44,237 nucleotides of DNA from a virus, in the IMG/VR virus record IMGVR_UViG_3300033571_029033, positions 1 to 44,237 of that record; one strand, 5' to 3'. Below, in pieces: positions 30,519 to 37,548 of the stretch. Each line of letters begins with the position of its first letter. The first letter of the stretch is position 1. The position numbers were made by a program, and so were the translations under genes. The notes beneath the pieces are model-generated. The model worked only from the letters and a program-made list of their open reading frames with translations. It ran no database searches and was not told the origin of the DNA.

Positions 30519-30911
30519 CTATACCAAGTTAGGATTTGGTGTTATCTGGGCCGTGATTTCCTGCCTTGCGTGACCCTTCACGTCCTGGCTGGGGTTGATC
30601 TCGGTGATCAGGGCGACGACCGTGTAGCCTAGGCCAATGCCCACGCCGAGGTAGAAGGTGGCGTAGGCGCCGGCGGTCGGCCGTGCCGGTATCAGGGCTG
30701 CGTCAGGGCTGCCGAGGCTGGTCAGCGGGCCGGAGCAGGTGATGGTCCCGCCCACGAGGTTCGGGATGTAGGCCTCCTGTCCCAAAGGTATCGTGAAGTT
30801 CGAGACCTCGACCGCCTGGGTTGCGCTGTTGAGCTCCCAGGTGTCAAGCGGATAGGCGATGCCGCCGATGGTGCATGAGCCCATCTTTCCGGAAAAGTAT
30901 GTGTTCGGCAT
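30519..30911 (-). CDS. Tube-like structural protein, upstream paralogue
   Basis: 130 aa, ribosome site TTAGGAGACAATC. MPNTYFSGKMGSCTIGGIAY and GQEAYIPNLVGGTITCSGPL match the downstream paralogue. A Gly-rich strand region (AYATFYLGVGIGLGYTVVAL) and a C-terminal strand (HARQEITAQITPNPN) follow. Strong ribosome site and downstream hairpin suggest high expression; it may be the major tail tube protein. Confidence 0.68.
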   Translation of the reverse strand: MPNTYFSGKMGSCTIGGIAYPLDTWELNSATQAVEVSNFTIPLGQEAYIPNLVGGTITCSGPLTSLGSPDAALIPARPTAGAYATFYLGVGIGLGYTVVALITEINPSQDVKGHARQEITAQITPNPNLV

Positions 30912-30945
30912 GATTGTCTCCTAAATGCGGCTCTTGGCCGTCTTG

Positions 30946-31581
30946 TTATGTTGCAGTCGTCGTCGACGTGACTGAAGTCGACGAAGTTGAAGTCGACGAA
31001 CTCGATGTAGAACTCGATGTCGTTGACGTCGGGGCTGCCGTTGTCGTTGACGAGACTGTGGTGGCACTTGTCGTCGTCGTTGACGTTGTTCCGGCCCCCT
31101 GCCCGCCGAGTATGACGATCTGGTACGTCATCGTCTCCGTCGGCGAGCTGTTGTAGAGGTCGATGTTCTTGGCCGACGCCGACACCGTGAACGGGTACTG
31201 CGTGGCGTACTGGAAGTCCGACCCGTCCTTGACGACGATGCGGTCGGTCGGCCCGCCGAAGAACCAGACGAGCGGGTCGGTGGCGCCGGGGCCCCACTGG
31301 AGGTCGGCGCCAACCGCCCTGATCTGGATCGAGTAGGCCCTGGTGAAGACCATGGCCTGCCCGAAGAAGTCCGTGATGGACTGGAGGTTGATCGTGGTCG
31401 ACGCAAGCGGCGCCAGCGTTCCCTCCACGGCATAGACTGAGTCCATCCCGAGGTCGTCGACCGTGTAGGTGATGGTCGAGGAGAAGGTGTCAGGCCCCTG
31501 ATAGGTCGGGAGGAAGCCTGGGTTGGCCCGCTCCTGCGACCAAGTGAGGGCGTTGTAGCTGATAGCCGATGTCAGGGCCAC
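30946..31581 (-). CDS. Beta-domain structural protein with Ser/Thr-only C-terminal tail
   Basis: 211 aa. Residues about 45-160 are homologous to the N-terminal domain of the 7514-9106 fibre (DFFGQAMVFTRAYSIQIRAV; ADLQWGPGATDPLVWFF; MTYQIVILGG). Residues 162-211 are nearly all Ser and Thr (AGTTSTTTTSATTVSSTTTA and on) and the protein simply ends there, with no lectin domain. This tail would be a flexible brush on the virion surface, and a good substrate for the phage's own glycosyltransferases. Ribosome site TAGGAG. Confidence 0.72.
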   Translation of the reverse strand: MALTSAISYNALTWSQERANPGFLPTYQGPDTFSSTITYTVDDLGMDSVYAVEGTLAPLASTTINLQSITDFFGQAMVFTRAYSIQIRAVGADLQWGPGATDPLVWFFGGPTDRIVVKDGSDFQYATQYPFTVSASAKNIDLYNSSPTETMTYQIVILGGQGAGTTSTTTTSATTVSSTTTAAPTSTTSSSTSSSSTSTSSTSVTSTTTAT

Positions 31582-31595
31582 GGTGCGCTCCTAGG

Positions 31596-31976
31596 TTATA
31601 CGTCTTCGCCGAAGTAGCCGACGAGGTTGCAGCCCGGGGTGGTGGTCACCTCGACGGTGGCGCAGTCGCCGGTGATGGGGCAGGAGGTCGGGAAACCGAA
31701 CTGCCAGATCAGGGGCTTGTTCGCCACGAAGGTGAAGGTGTCCACCGTGCTGCCGCCCGAGGTCTTGGTGACGACGGTGCAGGCGGCGTCCGAGTAGAGG
31801 ATCACCGACTTCAGGGTGCTGGCGTCGACGGGGCAGATGATGCTGAAGTTGCTCGATGCGGCGGGCACGGCCACGTCGATGCTGACCTGCCCGTCGAAGG
31901 TCTGGTTGCCGGTGAAGGTTAGGGGCGTGCCGCCGTTGACGGAAACGCCGTAGGTGATGCTGTGAGAGAATGCCAT
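31596..31976 (-). CDS. Small beta-rich structural protein
   Basis: 126 aa, ribosome site AAGGAGACACAGAC. It is made of alternating strands (SITYGVSVNGGTPLTFTGNQ, QVSIDVAVPAASSNFSIICP, STVDTFTFVANKPLIWQFGF) and ends in an acidic turn (FGEDV). Its length and pattern suit a tail tube or decoration subunit. No known motif; a virion role is inferred from place between the neck and tail genes. Confidence 0.65.
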   Translation of the reverse strand: MAFSHSITYGVSVNGGTPLTFTGNQTFDGQVSIDVAVPAASSNFSIICPVDASTLKSVILYSDAACTVVTKTSGGSTVDTFTFVANKPLIWQFGFPTSCPITGDCATVEVTTTPGCNLVGYFGEDV

Positions 31977-31988
31977 GTCTGTGTCTCC

Positions 31989-32441
31989 TTAGGGCGCCAT
32001 TCGGCGCTCCTGAATTGCCTTGAATCTGAACGTATAGCCGCTGCTGCTGGCCGTCCCCTTCTGGTCGGGGAGGGTGAACGGCTTCGTGGCGCTTATGTCC
32101 ACGTCCCACACCTCGGCCACGCCAGCGAGCAGCGGGAAGAACAGCCTGTCCCTGATCGCCTCCCTGACGTCAAGGTAAACCTCGGCGTCGAGGTCAAGGG
32201 AGTTGTCCCGGTCGTCCGGGTATATCAGGTTCACGTTCACGGGGTACACCCATGTCGTGCCACCCGTGAAGTCCATCTCCGCCAGCTTCTCCTCGTCCGC
32301 CGGGCTGACGATGCAGACCGGAAGCGGGTCGCCGTTGGCCCAGACGTTCCTCCGCCTGAGCAGGACCGGCACGCCGTGGCCGGCGAGGACTGTGTCGACC
32401 TCGCTGGCAACGGCCTCCAGAACCTGGTAGAAGAGAGACAA
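31989..32441 (-). CDS. Neck or tail-terminator-like protein
   Basis: 150 aa from a TTG at 32441, with AGGTAGG upstream; no ATG or GTG fits before residue 50. The N-terminal helix (FYQVLEAVASEVDTVLAGHG), the strand GDPLPVCIVSPADEEKL and the VYLDVREAIRDRLF helix resemble tail terminator/completion proteins that cap the tube at the neck. It follows the decoration paralogue by eight bases. The TTG start would lower its level, as expected for a protein needed in few copies. Confidence 0.6.
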   Translation of the reverse strand: MSLFYQVLEAVASEVDTVLAGHGVPVLLRRRNVWANGDPLPVCIVSPADEEKLAEMDFTGGTTWVYPVNVNLIYPDDRDNSLDLDAEVYLDVREAIRDRLFFPLLAGVAEVWDVDISATKPFTLPDQKGTASSSGYTFRFKAIQERRMAP

Positions 32442-32449
32442 ATCCTACC

Positions 32450-32983
32450 TCACGTGGTGGTTGAAGTCGAAGTCGAAGAAGTCGACGTGGTTGTCGCCGG
32501 AGCCGGAGCCAGGGGCACGACGGTCGGGAGCAGCCTCACCTCGCAGCGGTCGAGCAGGGTTCCGGCCTTGACGCAGACGCCGATTGCGCTGCTGAGTGCG
32601 CCCACCTTCTCGCCGACCTGAGGAAGGAGCTCGTTGGCCGAGGCGTTCTTCGCCAGGCCGATGTAGTCCCCCACGACCAGCGTGGTCGGGCTCTGCAGGT
32701 CGATGGCGTAGACCCCGGTCGTGCTGACGCCGATGATGTTGTCGGAGCTGTTGCCGTAGACCTGGTCGGTGGCCGCATCCTTGAGCTGGAAGCAGTGCCC
32801 GAGCAGGGCGGCGACGAAGTTGTACTGGGTGGCGGCCTTGCTGCCCGCCCAGGTGAAGTCGTTCGCCGGCACGACCTCGCCGCCCACGAGGGCGCAGAAG
32901 TCGCCGATCGCAACGGCCGATGCCGTGGCGACGGGGGCGAAGACGGGGTTGGTGTCCTCTCTGAGATACTGTGCGACTGCCAT
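32450..32983 (-). CDS. Head decoration-like protein (DUF2190-like) with Ser/Thr tail
   Basis: 177 aa, ribosome site CAGGAGATT. It is a paralogue of the 37051-37530 protein over its whole length (QYLREDTNPVFAPVATASAV, IGDFCALVGGEVVPANDFTW, GVYAIDLQSPTTLVVGDYIG, LDRCEVRLLPTVVPL), but continues beyond the common end with PAPATTTSTSSTSTSTT. DUF2190-like proteins decorate capsids of several phages. Placed among neck genes rather than beside the capsid gene, it may decorate another part of the particle. Confidence 0.75.
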   Translation of the reverse strand: MAVAQYLREDTNPVFAPVATASAVAIGDFCALVGGEVVPANDFTWAGSKAATQYNFVAALLGHCFQLKDAATDQVYGNSSDNIIGVSTTGVYAIDLQSPTTLVVGDYIGLAKNASANELLPQVGEKVGALSSAIGVCVKAGTLLDRCEVRLLPTVVPLAPAPATTTSTSSTSTSTTT

Positions 32984-33018
32984 GATTGAATCTCCTGTCT
33001 TGTAAATGACCGGTCAGG

Positions 33019-34608
33019 TCATATGTTCCACTTGTTCATGAGGTAGTTGGCGACCAGGTTCCTGTCGCCGGCGCTGAGGCTGCTGTCGTAAAGCAGGACC
33101 TCGCACAGGATCACGGATCCGTCGCCGTTTCCGTTCCAGTCCATGGTGGTCGGAACGGCCGCCGCCATGGTGCCGCCCGGCGTCAGGGCGTTGCCGGTGG
33201 CCACGAGCGGCCCCGAGACGTTCGTGTTCACGTAGCACTGGCCGGTCGTGCCGTCGAACGTCTCGACACGGACGCCAGCCTGAACCAGGCCGCTGTTGGT
33301 GGTGGTCGCCGAGACGTTGACGTTGGCCGATGAGCGCAGGTTCCATGAGTTGCCGTGCTGGGACTGGGCGATCTGAACTGGGCTCTTGTTGAAGATGCTA
33401 ATGGCGGTGTTGCCGCCGTTGCTCGGGCCGGCCCCGACCAGCGTGTACACGTAGAAGTGCGTGAATGCGTTGTTGAGGGGCACGTCCGTCTGCCTCATGG
33501 CCGTTCGGCTGCCGTCGCCCCAGTTCAGACCACGGAAGTTCGCCACGCTCCTGCCGTTGATGTAGTTGGTGTTCAGCTTCGGCCAGTTTGCGTACAGCTT
33601 TGAGTTGCAGAAGCGGTTGTTGCCGGAAAGGTCGTTGACACGCTGTATCTCGTCGTTGTTGGCCGTGGCGGGTATGGTGCCGGCCTGGTCCTTGAACAGC
33701 GTGCTGGTGTCTCCGAAGTCAAACCACAGGTTCAGTCCCGCAATGTCGAGCGGGCTGAAGGGCGGAATGGTAGTGGTTGATGTAGAACTTGTAGAAGTTG
33801 ATGTAGAACTTGTAGAAGAAGTTGTCGTAACCGCTACTGAATCTATATCGATATATGCAACGTTTGCGAAAAGCGGGGTGGCGTTCTGGATTGCGAACCG
33901 CCACACGTCTCCGACGCTTGGGTTGGCGAACGAGAAGGTTGAGGTGAGGCCTGCGAAGTTGCCCTGGTAGACGACCCCGTTGCGGTATATGACCGCCGAG
34001 CCATTGCTGATGCCCGTTGCGTCGGCGAAGAAGTCAAGGCTGGACATGGCCGAATCGACGACGATGTCGGTGACGGCGGACTGGTTCGCCAGCGTGGCCT
34101 GGTTGATGGAGCGCCAGCCATTCGGCCTCGTCTCGGGGCAGAACCTGAGCTGTGGCCCGAGCTGCAGGCCTGCGTTCACGTCACCCTCGGGACGGCACGT
34201 GCTGGTGGTTCCGGTCGTTGTCGAGGAGGAGGTCGTGCTCGTGGCCTGCGGTATCTGCTGGTCCTCGACGCCGACCCCGGCCCTCGACTCTGTCTTCAGC
34301 GTGAAGACGTTTCCGAAGTAGCGGTTCTGGACGTCCGAGACGTACCAGTCGGTTCCGTTTGAGTCGGTGATCCTCGTGTTGATCTGCGGTATCAGGTCGT
34401 CCGGGACGGTTGTCTTGTAGAAGACCCATGTGCAGGTAGTTCTCTGGCTGTACGTGCCGTTGCCGTTGTCGTCCGTCATCAGGGTGTCGGTCGGCTCCCT
34501 CAGCGCCTCCACGTTCGTCCACGACATGCCGTCCGGATTCCGGACGGTCACGGTCTGAACGTTGTAAAAAATTTTGTATATCGAACTGAGGTCGAGGGTC
34601 GGGTTCAC
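33019..34608 (-). CDS. Neck/head-completion protein fused through Ser/Thr linkers to a LamG-like domain
   Basis: 529 aa from a GTG at 34608 (GAGGAC). Residues 1-115 (LDLSSIYKIFYNVQTVTVRN, TWVFYKTTVPDDLIPQINTR, GTDWYVSDVQNRYFGNVF) look like a small head-tail joining protein. Linker 1 (121-137), a beta domain (140-258), linker 2 (261-280, TTTSSTSSTSTSTSSTSTT) and a LamG-like lectin domain (285-529, GLNLWFDFGD, RVNDLSGNNR, ending YLMNKWNI) follow. The fusion would place glycan-binding domains around the neck, like whiskers. Confidence 0.75.
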   Translation of the reverse strand: MNPTLDLSSIYKIFYNVQTVTVRNPDGMSWTNVEALREPTDTLMTDDNGNGTYSQRTTCTWVFYKTTVPDDLIPQINTRITDSNGTDWYVSDVQNRYFGNVFTLKTESRAGVGVEDQQIPQATSTTSSSTTTGTTSTCRPEGDVNAGLQLGPQLRFCPETRPNGWRSINQATLANQSAVTDIVVDSAMSSLDFFADATGISNGSAVIYRNGVVYQGNFAGLTSTFSFANPSVGDVWRFAIQNATPLFANVAYIDIDSVAVTTTSSTSSTSTSTSSTSTTTIPPFSPLDIAGLNLWFDFGDTSTLFKDQAGTIPATANNDEIQRVNDLSGNNRFCNSKLYANWPKLNTNYINGRSVANFRGLNWGDGSRTAMRQTDVPLNNAFTHFYVYTLVGAGPSNGGNTAISIFNKSPVQIAQSQHGNSWNLRSSANVNVSATTTNSGLVQAGVRVETFDGTTGQCYVNTNVSGPLVATGNALTPGGTMAAAVPTTMDWNGNGDGSVILCEVLLYDSSLSAGDRNLVANYLMNKWNI

Positions 34609-34615
34609 GTCGTCC

Positions 34616-34828
34616 TCACATAATGATGGAGCGTTTTTCTTGCGGGTTGAATGCGTTGAGCAGCTTGTTCACCCGTGCGATGTTGCTGAGCATCGCCTCA
34701 CGCCACTCCGTGGCCGAGACGCTGATGCCGTCGATGGTGTGCGTCGGCACGGGGTTGGCCGCATCGTTGACTAGCGCCTGCAGGTAGCCGTCACGGATGC
34801 TGATCAACTGCTCATATGCGCTGGGCAT
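34616..34828 (-). CDS. Small head-tail connector-region protein
   Basis: 70 aa from ATG 34828, chosen for GGGAGGG upstream. Helical (SAYEQLISIRDGYLQALVND, TEWREAMLSNIARVNKLLNA) with a short loop. Small helical proteins of this size are common between capsid and neck genes. It overlaps the upstream gene by 17 bases. Function unknown. Confidence 0.6.
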   Translation of the reverse strand: MPSAYEQLISIRDGYLQALVNDAANPVPTHTIDGISVSATEWREAMLSNIARVNKLLNAFNPQEKRSIIM

Positions 34829-35162
34829 CTGGCCCTCCCTGCTTCTTGCACATTGCCTCAAGGTTGACGAGCATGTCGTTCAGGAGGCCGGTTATCTCCG
34901 GGTACTGCACGGCGAACTCGTCGCTGAGGACGTTATTGAAGACGTTCACCCTGTTCTTGGCGGAAAGCTCGACCATGTCCTCGCCGGCCTCCTTGTACGT
35001 GCGTCCGAGGGACCAGTTGACGACGAGGTCCATCTCGTTGCCACGCTTGCTCGTTAGCTGGACGCCGGTCATGAACCACTTGTCGAAGTCCTTCTTGGGC
35101 TCGGCCGGCTTGACGTCGGGCTTGTCGCTTGGGAAGTTCGGGTAGGGTTTCTTCTTGGCCAT
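34812..35162 (-). CDS. Structural-module protein of unknown function
   Basis: 116 aa from ATG 35162 (AGGAGG; the ATG shares a base with the upstream stop, TGATG). A Lys/Pro-rich N-terminus (PYPNFPSDKPDVKPAEPKKD) precedes a mixed core (FMTGVQLTSKRGNEMDLVVN, LSDEFAVQYPEITGLLNDML). Probable minor head or connector protein from position; no family recognised. Confidence 0.6.
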   Translation of the reverse strand: MAKKKPYPNFPSDKPDVKPAEPKKDFDKWFMTGVQLTSKRGNEMDLVVNWSLGRTYKEAGEDMVELSAKNRVNVFNNVLSDEFAVQYPEITGLLNDMLVNLEAMCKKQGGPDAQRI

Positions 35163-35413
35163 CACTTCTTTCCTCCTGTCCTGCAGCGCCAGAGCCGGCA
35201 TGCCCAGTAGCCTGCCGTCTTGCGGTCGGTCTTGCCGGCGCAGTTGTGCCTTGCGCAGAAGTTCCTCCTGCGCTCGGGGTTGCTGGCCTTGACCCGCAGG
35301 TTCGGGTCGCCGAAATGGATGGTCTTGCCGCCCACCCTCACCATGTACTTCTTGTCCGACCGGGTGCTTGCCCGCCAGGGCACGCCCTCCATCAGGTACT
35401 CAAGGGCCGTCAT
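35162..35413 (-). CDS. Small Cys/His-rich phage protein with RHNC motif
   Basis: 83 aa from ATG 35413 (GGGGAGGACGG). KTIHFGDPNLRVKASNPERR, NFCARHNC and GYWACRLWRC (residues 30-76) match a small domain found in many phages, alone or fused to other proteins, with consensus SNPERRxxFxARHNC...ARYWSCxxW. Four Cys and the His suggest metal binding. Role unknown; here it is coupled to the next gene within the head module. Confidence 0.72.
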   Translation of the reverse strand: MTALEYLMEGVPWRASTRSDKKYMVRVGGKTIHFGDPNLRVKASNPERRRNFCARHNCAGKTDRKTAGYWACRLWRCRTGGKK

Positions 35414-35429
35414 GTCCGTCCTCCCCACA

Positions 35430-35669
35430 CTAGGAAGTGACCTGGACGACCTCGTGCCTGTTGGTCGTGTGCGTCACGCCCATCATGCGGTTGTAGTACG
35501 CCTTCGCCTCCTCCTCGTCAGCCGCCTCGACGACCATCTCGGGGAGGAAGGTTAGCGTGACCTTCCATTTCCTGGCCGGTGGGACGGTCCCACTTTCAGG
35601 GACGACGGTTCCCGTTGCCGGCGTGACGGCCTCCCACTGGACTGGCTGCCTGCTTTTCTGCTTCGCCAT
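35430..35669 (-). CDS. Small protein downstream of the capsid gene
   Basis: 79 aa from ATG 35669 with AGGAG eight bases upstream. A basic start (MAKQKSRQPVQWEAVTPATG), a Pro/Val linker, then KWKVTLTFLPEMVVEAADEE, EAKAYYNRMMGVTHTT: strand, helix, strand. Its leader carries the capsid terminator hairpin and a further multi-branched structure. Probable head-associated protein; no family recognised. Confidence 0.6.
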   Translation of the reverse strand: MAKQKSRQPVQWEAVTPATGTVVPESGTVPPARKWKVTLTFLPEMVVEAADEEEAKAYYNRMMGVTHTTNRHEVVQVTS

Positions 35670-35693
35670 ATGCTTCTCCTGAATGAAATATGC

Positions 35694-35790
35694 GGCCGTG
35701 GCATGCGCTGACGTCGCTAATCTCCACGCATGCCTGAAGCCCGAGCCGGGGATCGAAGCGACAGAAAGTCCCGCCATCTGGGCAACGGCC
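35694..35790 (-). other. Structured leader between capsid gene and the next gene
   Basis: GGCCGT (35694-35699) pairs with ACGGCC (35785-35790) and encloses an eight-pair hairpin (GGCATGCG/CGCATGCC, 35700/35727) and a GC-rich stem around 35750-35775. The order vaguely resembles a tRNA but lacks a proper T arm and anticodon arm, so I call it an mRNA structure, possibly guarding the 35669 start. Confidence 0.4.
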
Positions 35791-35802
35791 AAACATAAGA
35801 GA

Positions 35803-35836
35803 GCGGCCGCCCCAGAATTCCTTCCGGGACGGCCGC
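35803..35836 (-). terminator. GC-rich hairpin after the capsid gene
   Basis: GCGGCCGCCCC, a 12-base loop and GGGACGGCCGC: ten pairs with one mismatch, starting 23 bases past the capsid stop. The minus-strand flank (TCTCTTATGTTT) is partly T-rich. A leaky terminator or mRNA stabiliser fits a gene that must be expressed far above its neighbours. Confidence 0.65.
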
Positions 35837-35858
35837 AGGTTTGGTTCTGTTGCGCTGG

Positions 35859-37031
35859 TTAGGACACGACGCCCAAAGCCACGCAGCGGGGTTCGTACAC
35901 GCCGCAGGATCCCATGAACAAGGCTCGCACGCTCATCACCACGTCGTTCTCGAAGGAGAAGGTGTTGGGGACGGGCAGGCTGGTCACCTCCAAGGGACGT
36001 GCCTCACGATACATGAAGGCCCTCTGGATGTTGCCGAACAGGACGAAGTTGGCTGCGTCGCTGTAGGACATGCCGTTGTCGCTCAGGACCTTCTGGACGT
36101 AGATCGAGCTCAGCAGCTCGTACTCGCCGGCCTGCAGCGGGTTCTGGGCGTAGGTGCCGATGGGGTCACCGGACGCCGCAAACGGGCCGGAGCGGACCAT
36201 CTGGCTGCTCAGGATGGTGCGCAGCTTGTAGACGGACTGCGGGACCACGAGGACCTGCTTGCGGTCCAGCAACTCGATGGGCTGGCCGGACACGGGGTCG
36301 ACCTGGTTCAGCACCGTCTGCTCGAGGGTGTTGATGTCGGTCCAGTCGTTGATGCTGAACGACGTGATCTTGTTCACGAAGTTGGCGTTCGGCGACACGT
36401 TGTAGGTGTTGATCGCATTGCCATTAAAAATGTAGTTGTTGACGTAGCCAAGAACCACATTCAGGATCTGGTATTCCTTGCTCAAGGCCACCCACTTGCC
36501 AACGGCCTGGGCCTGCTGGACGAGCTGCGCCGTCTTGTCGGCGAAGATCGACTCGTAGCTAAGGTGGATCAGCCGGCCGAACTTCTCGATCTTCGGAAGC
36601 TGGAGGTACTGGCCGGTGACCTGGGTCGCCGGAATGGTTTCCTGCTCCTGCACGGTCGAGCCGATGTCGAACGGGGAGCTGATGTAGCCCACGATCTCCG
36701 GCCCAAGGTTGTTGTTGCTCACGCCGATGGTGGTGACCAGCTTGTCGCCGATGGTCGGCTGGAGCTGATAGGCATCCTTGATGATGGAGAGCATGAGCTG
36801 GCCGCTGATGGCGGTCAATGCGCTTGCGCTGACGGCCTCGGGACCTTCCATGACCCTCTTGGTCTTCAGCTCCTCGACCCAGTTGGGGCCGTGGAAGGCC
36901 TCGGCCAAGCGGCGGAGGGACCAGTCACGGGCGGGGTCGAACTTCTTCTCGGCGATGGCGTCGGACAGGCACTGCAGGGTGGCCTGCTTGCCGTGCTGTT
37001 CCATCACGGACTTCAGCTTGTACTCAAACAT
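35859..37031 (-). CDS. Major capsid protein, HK97 fold
   Basis: 390 aa, ribosome site AAGGAGA. N-terminal helices (EYKLKSVMEQHGKQATLQCL) that could be a delta-domain, then the E-loop and P-domain pattern (IGVSNNNLGPEIVGYISSPF, YLQLPKIEKFGRLIHLSYES, YELLSSIYVQKVLSDNGM, FVLFGNIQRAFMYREARPLE, VMSVRALFMGSCGVYEPRCV). Order with portal, protease and decoration genes is the classic head module. The first 100 or so residues may be removed by the protease encoded upstream. Confidence 0.88.
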   Translation of the reverse strand: MFEYKLKSVMEQHGKQATLQCLSDAIAEKKFDPARDWSLRRLAEAFHGPNWVEELKTKRVMEGPEAVSASALTAISGQLMLSIIKDAYQLQPTIGDKLVTTIGVSNNNLGPEIVGYISSPFDIGSTVQEQETIPATQVTGQYLQLPKIEKFGRLIHLSYESIFADKTAQLVQQAQAVGKWVALSKEYQILNVVLGYVNNYIFNGNAINTYNVSPNANFVNKITSFSINDWTDINTLEQTVLNQVDPVSGQPIELLDRKQVLVVPQSVYKLRTILSSQMVRSGPFAASGDPIGTYAQNPLQAGEYELLSSIYVQKVLSDNGMSYSDAANFVLFGNIQRAFMYREARPLEVTSLPVPNTFSFENDVVMSVRALFMGSCGVYEPRCVALGVVS

Positions 37032-37050
37032 GTGGGAGTCTCCTTGTGTG

Positions 37051-37530
37051 TTAGCGTGCGAACGGCACGACGGTGGGCAGCAGGCGGAACCTGCATCGGG
37101 TCAGGCTGGTTCCGGCCTCGACCACGGTGCCGATGGCCTTTGCGACGGCGTCGACCTTCGCCACCGTCTGTGAGAGCAGGTTGTTGCCGGTGTCCTTCGC
37201 CATGCCAACCCAGTCGCCGACGGCGAGGGTGGTGGCGGTGTCGAGGTCGGCCTCGTACACGCCGCTGGTGGACATGGTGATCACGTTGTCGGTGCCGTTG
37301 CCGTAGACGTAGGACTGTGCCGCCTTCTTGTACTGCGGCGAGTGGCCGAGGAAGGCTGCGGCGAAGTTGGTCTGGGTGGTGGCGAGGTTGCTGGTCCAGG
37401 TGAAGTCCACCGCAGGAACGCACTCGCCCGCCACGAGGGCGCAGAAGTCGCCGATGTTGACCTCGGAAGCCGTCGCCACGGGCACGACGGTCGGGTTCAC
37501 GGCCTCACGAATGTACTGGCTGGTTGCCAT
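37051..37530 (-). CDS. Head decoration-like protein (DUF2190-like)
   Basis: 159 aa, ribosome site AAGGAGATT. It opens with SQYIREAVNPTVVPVATASE and VNIGDFCALVAGECVPAVDF and has GVYEADLDTATTLAVGDWVG and RCRFRLLPTVVPFA, a pattern of capsid decoration/stabilisation proteins. It lies directly upstream of the capsid gene. A second copy with a Ser/Thr tail is at 32450-32983. Confidence 0.75.
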   Translation of the reverse strand: MATSQYIREAVNPTVVPVATASEVNIGDFCALVAGECVPAVDFTWTSNLATTQTNFAAAFLGHSPQYKKAAQSYVYGNGTDNVITMSTSGVYEADLDTATTLAVGDWVGMAKDTGNNLLSQTVAKVDAVAKAIGTVVEAGTSLTRCRFRLLPTVVPFAR

Positions 37531-37548
37531 GTCTGGAATCTCCTTGTT

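Noticed and set aside
35694-35790. Possible minus-strand tRNA
   Set aside because: Acceptor-like ends pair, and TTCGATC occurs, but the T stem does not pair and it lies in the wrong order for a cloverleaf.
35841-37280. Long plus-strand open frame (479 codons)
   Set aside because: It lies antisense to the capsid and decoration genes, which have clear ribosome sites and family patterns. In GC-rich DNA such frames arise from third-position bias.
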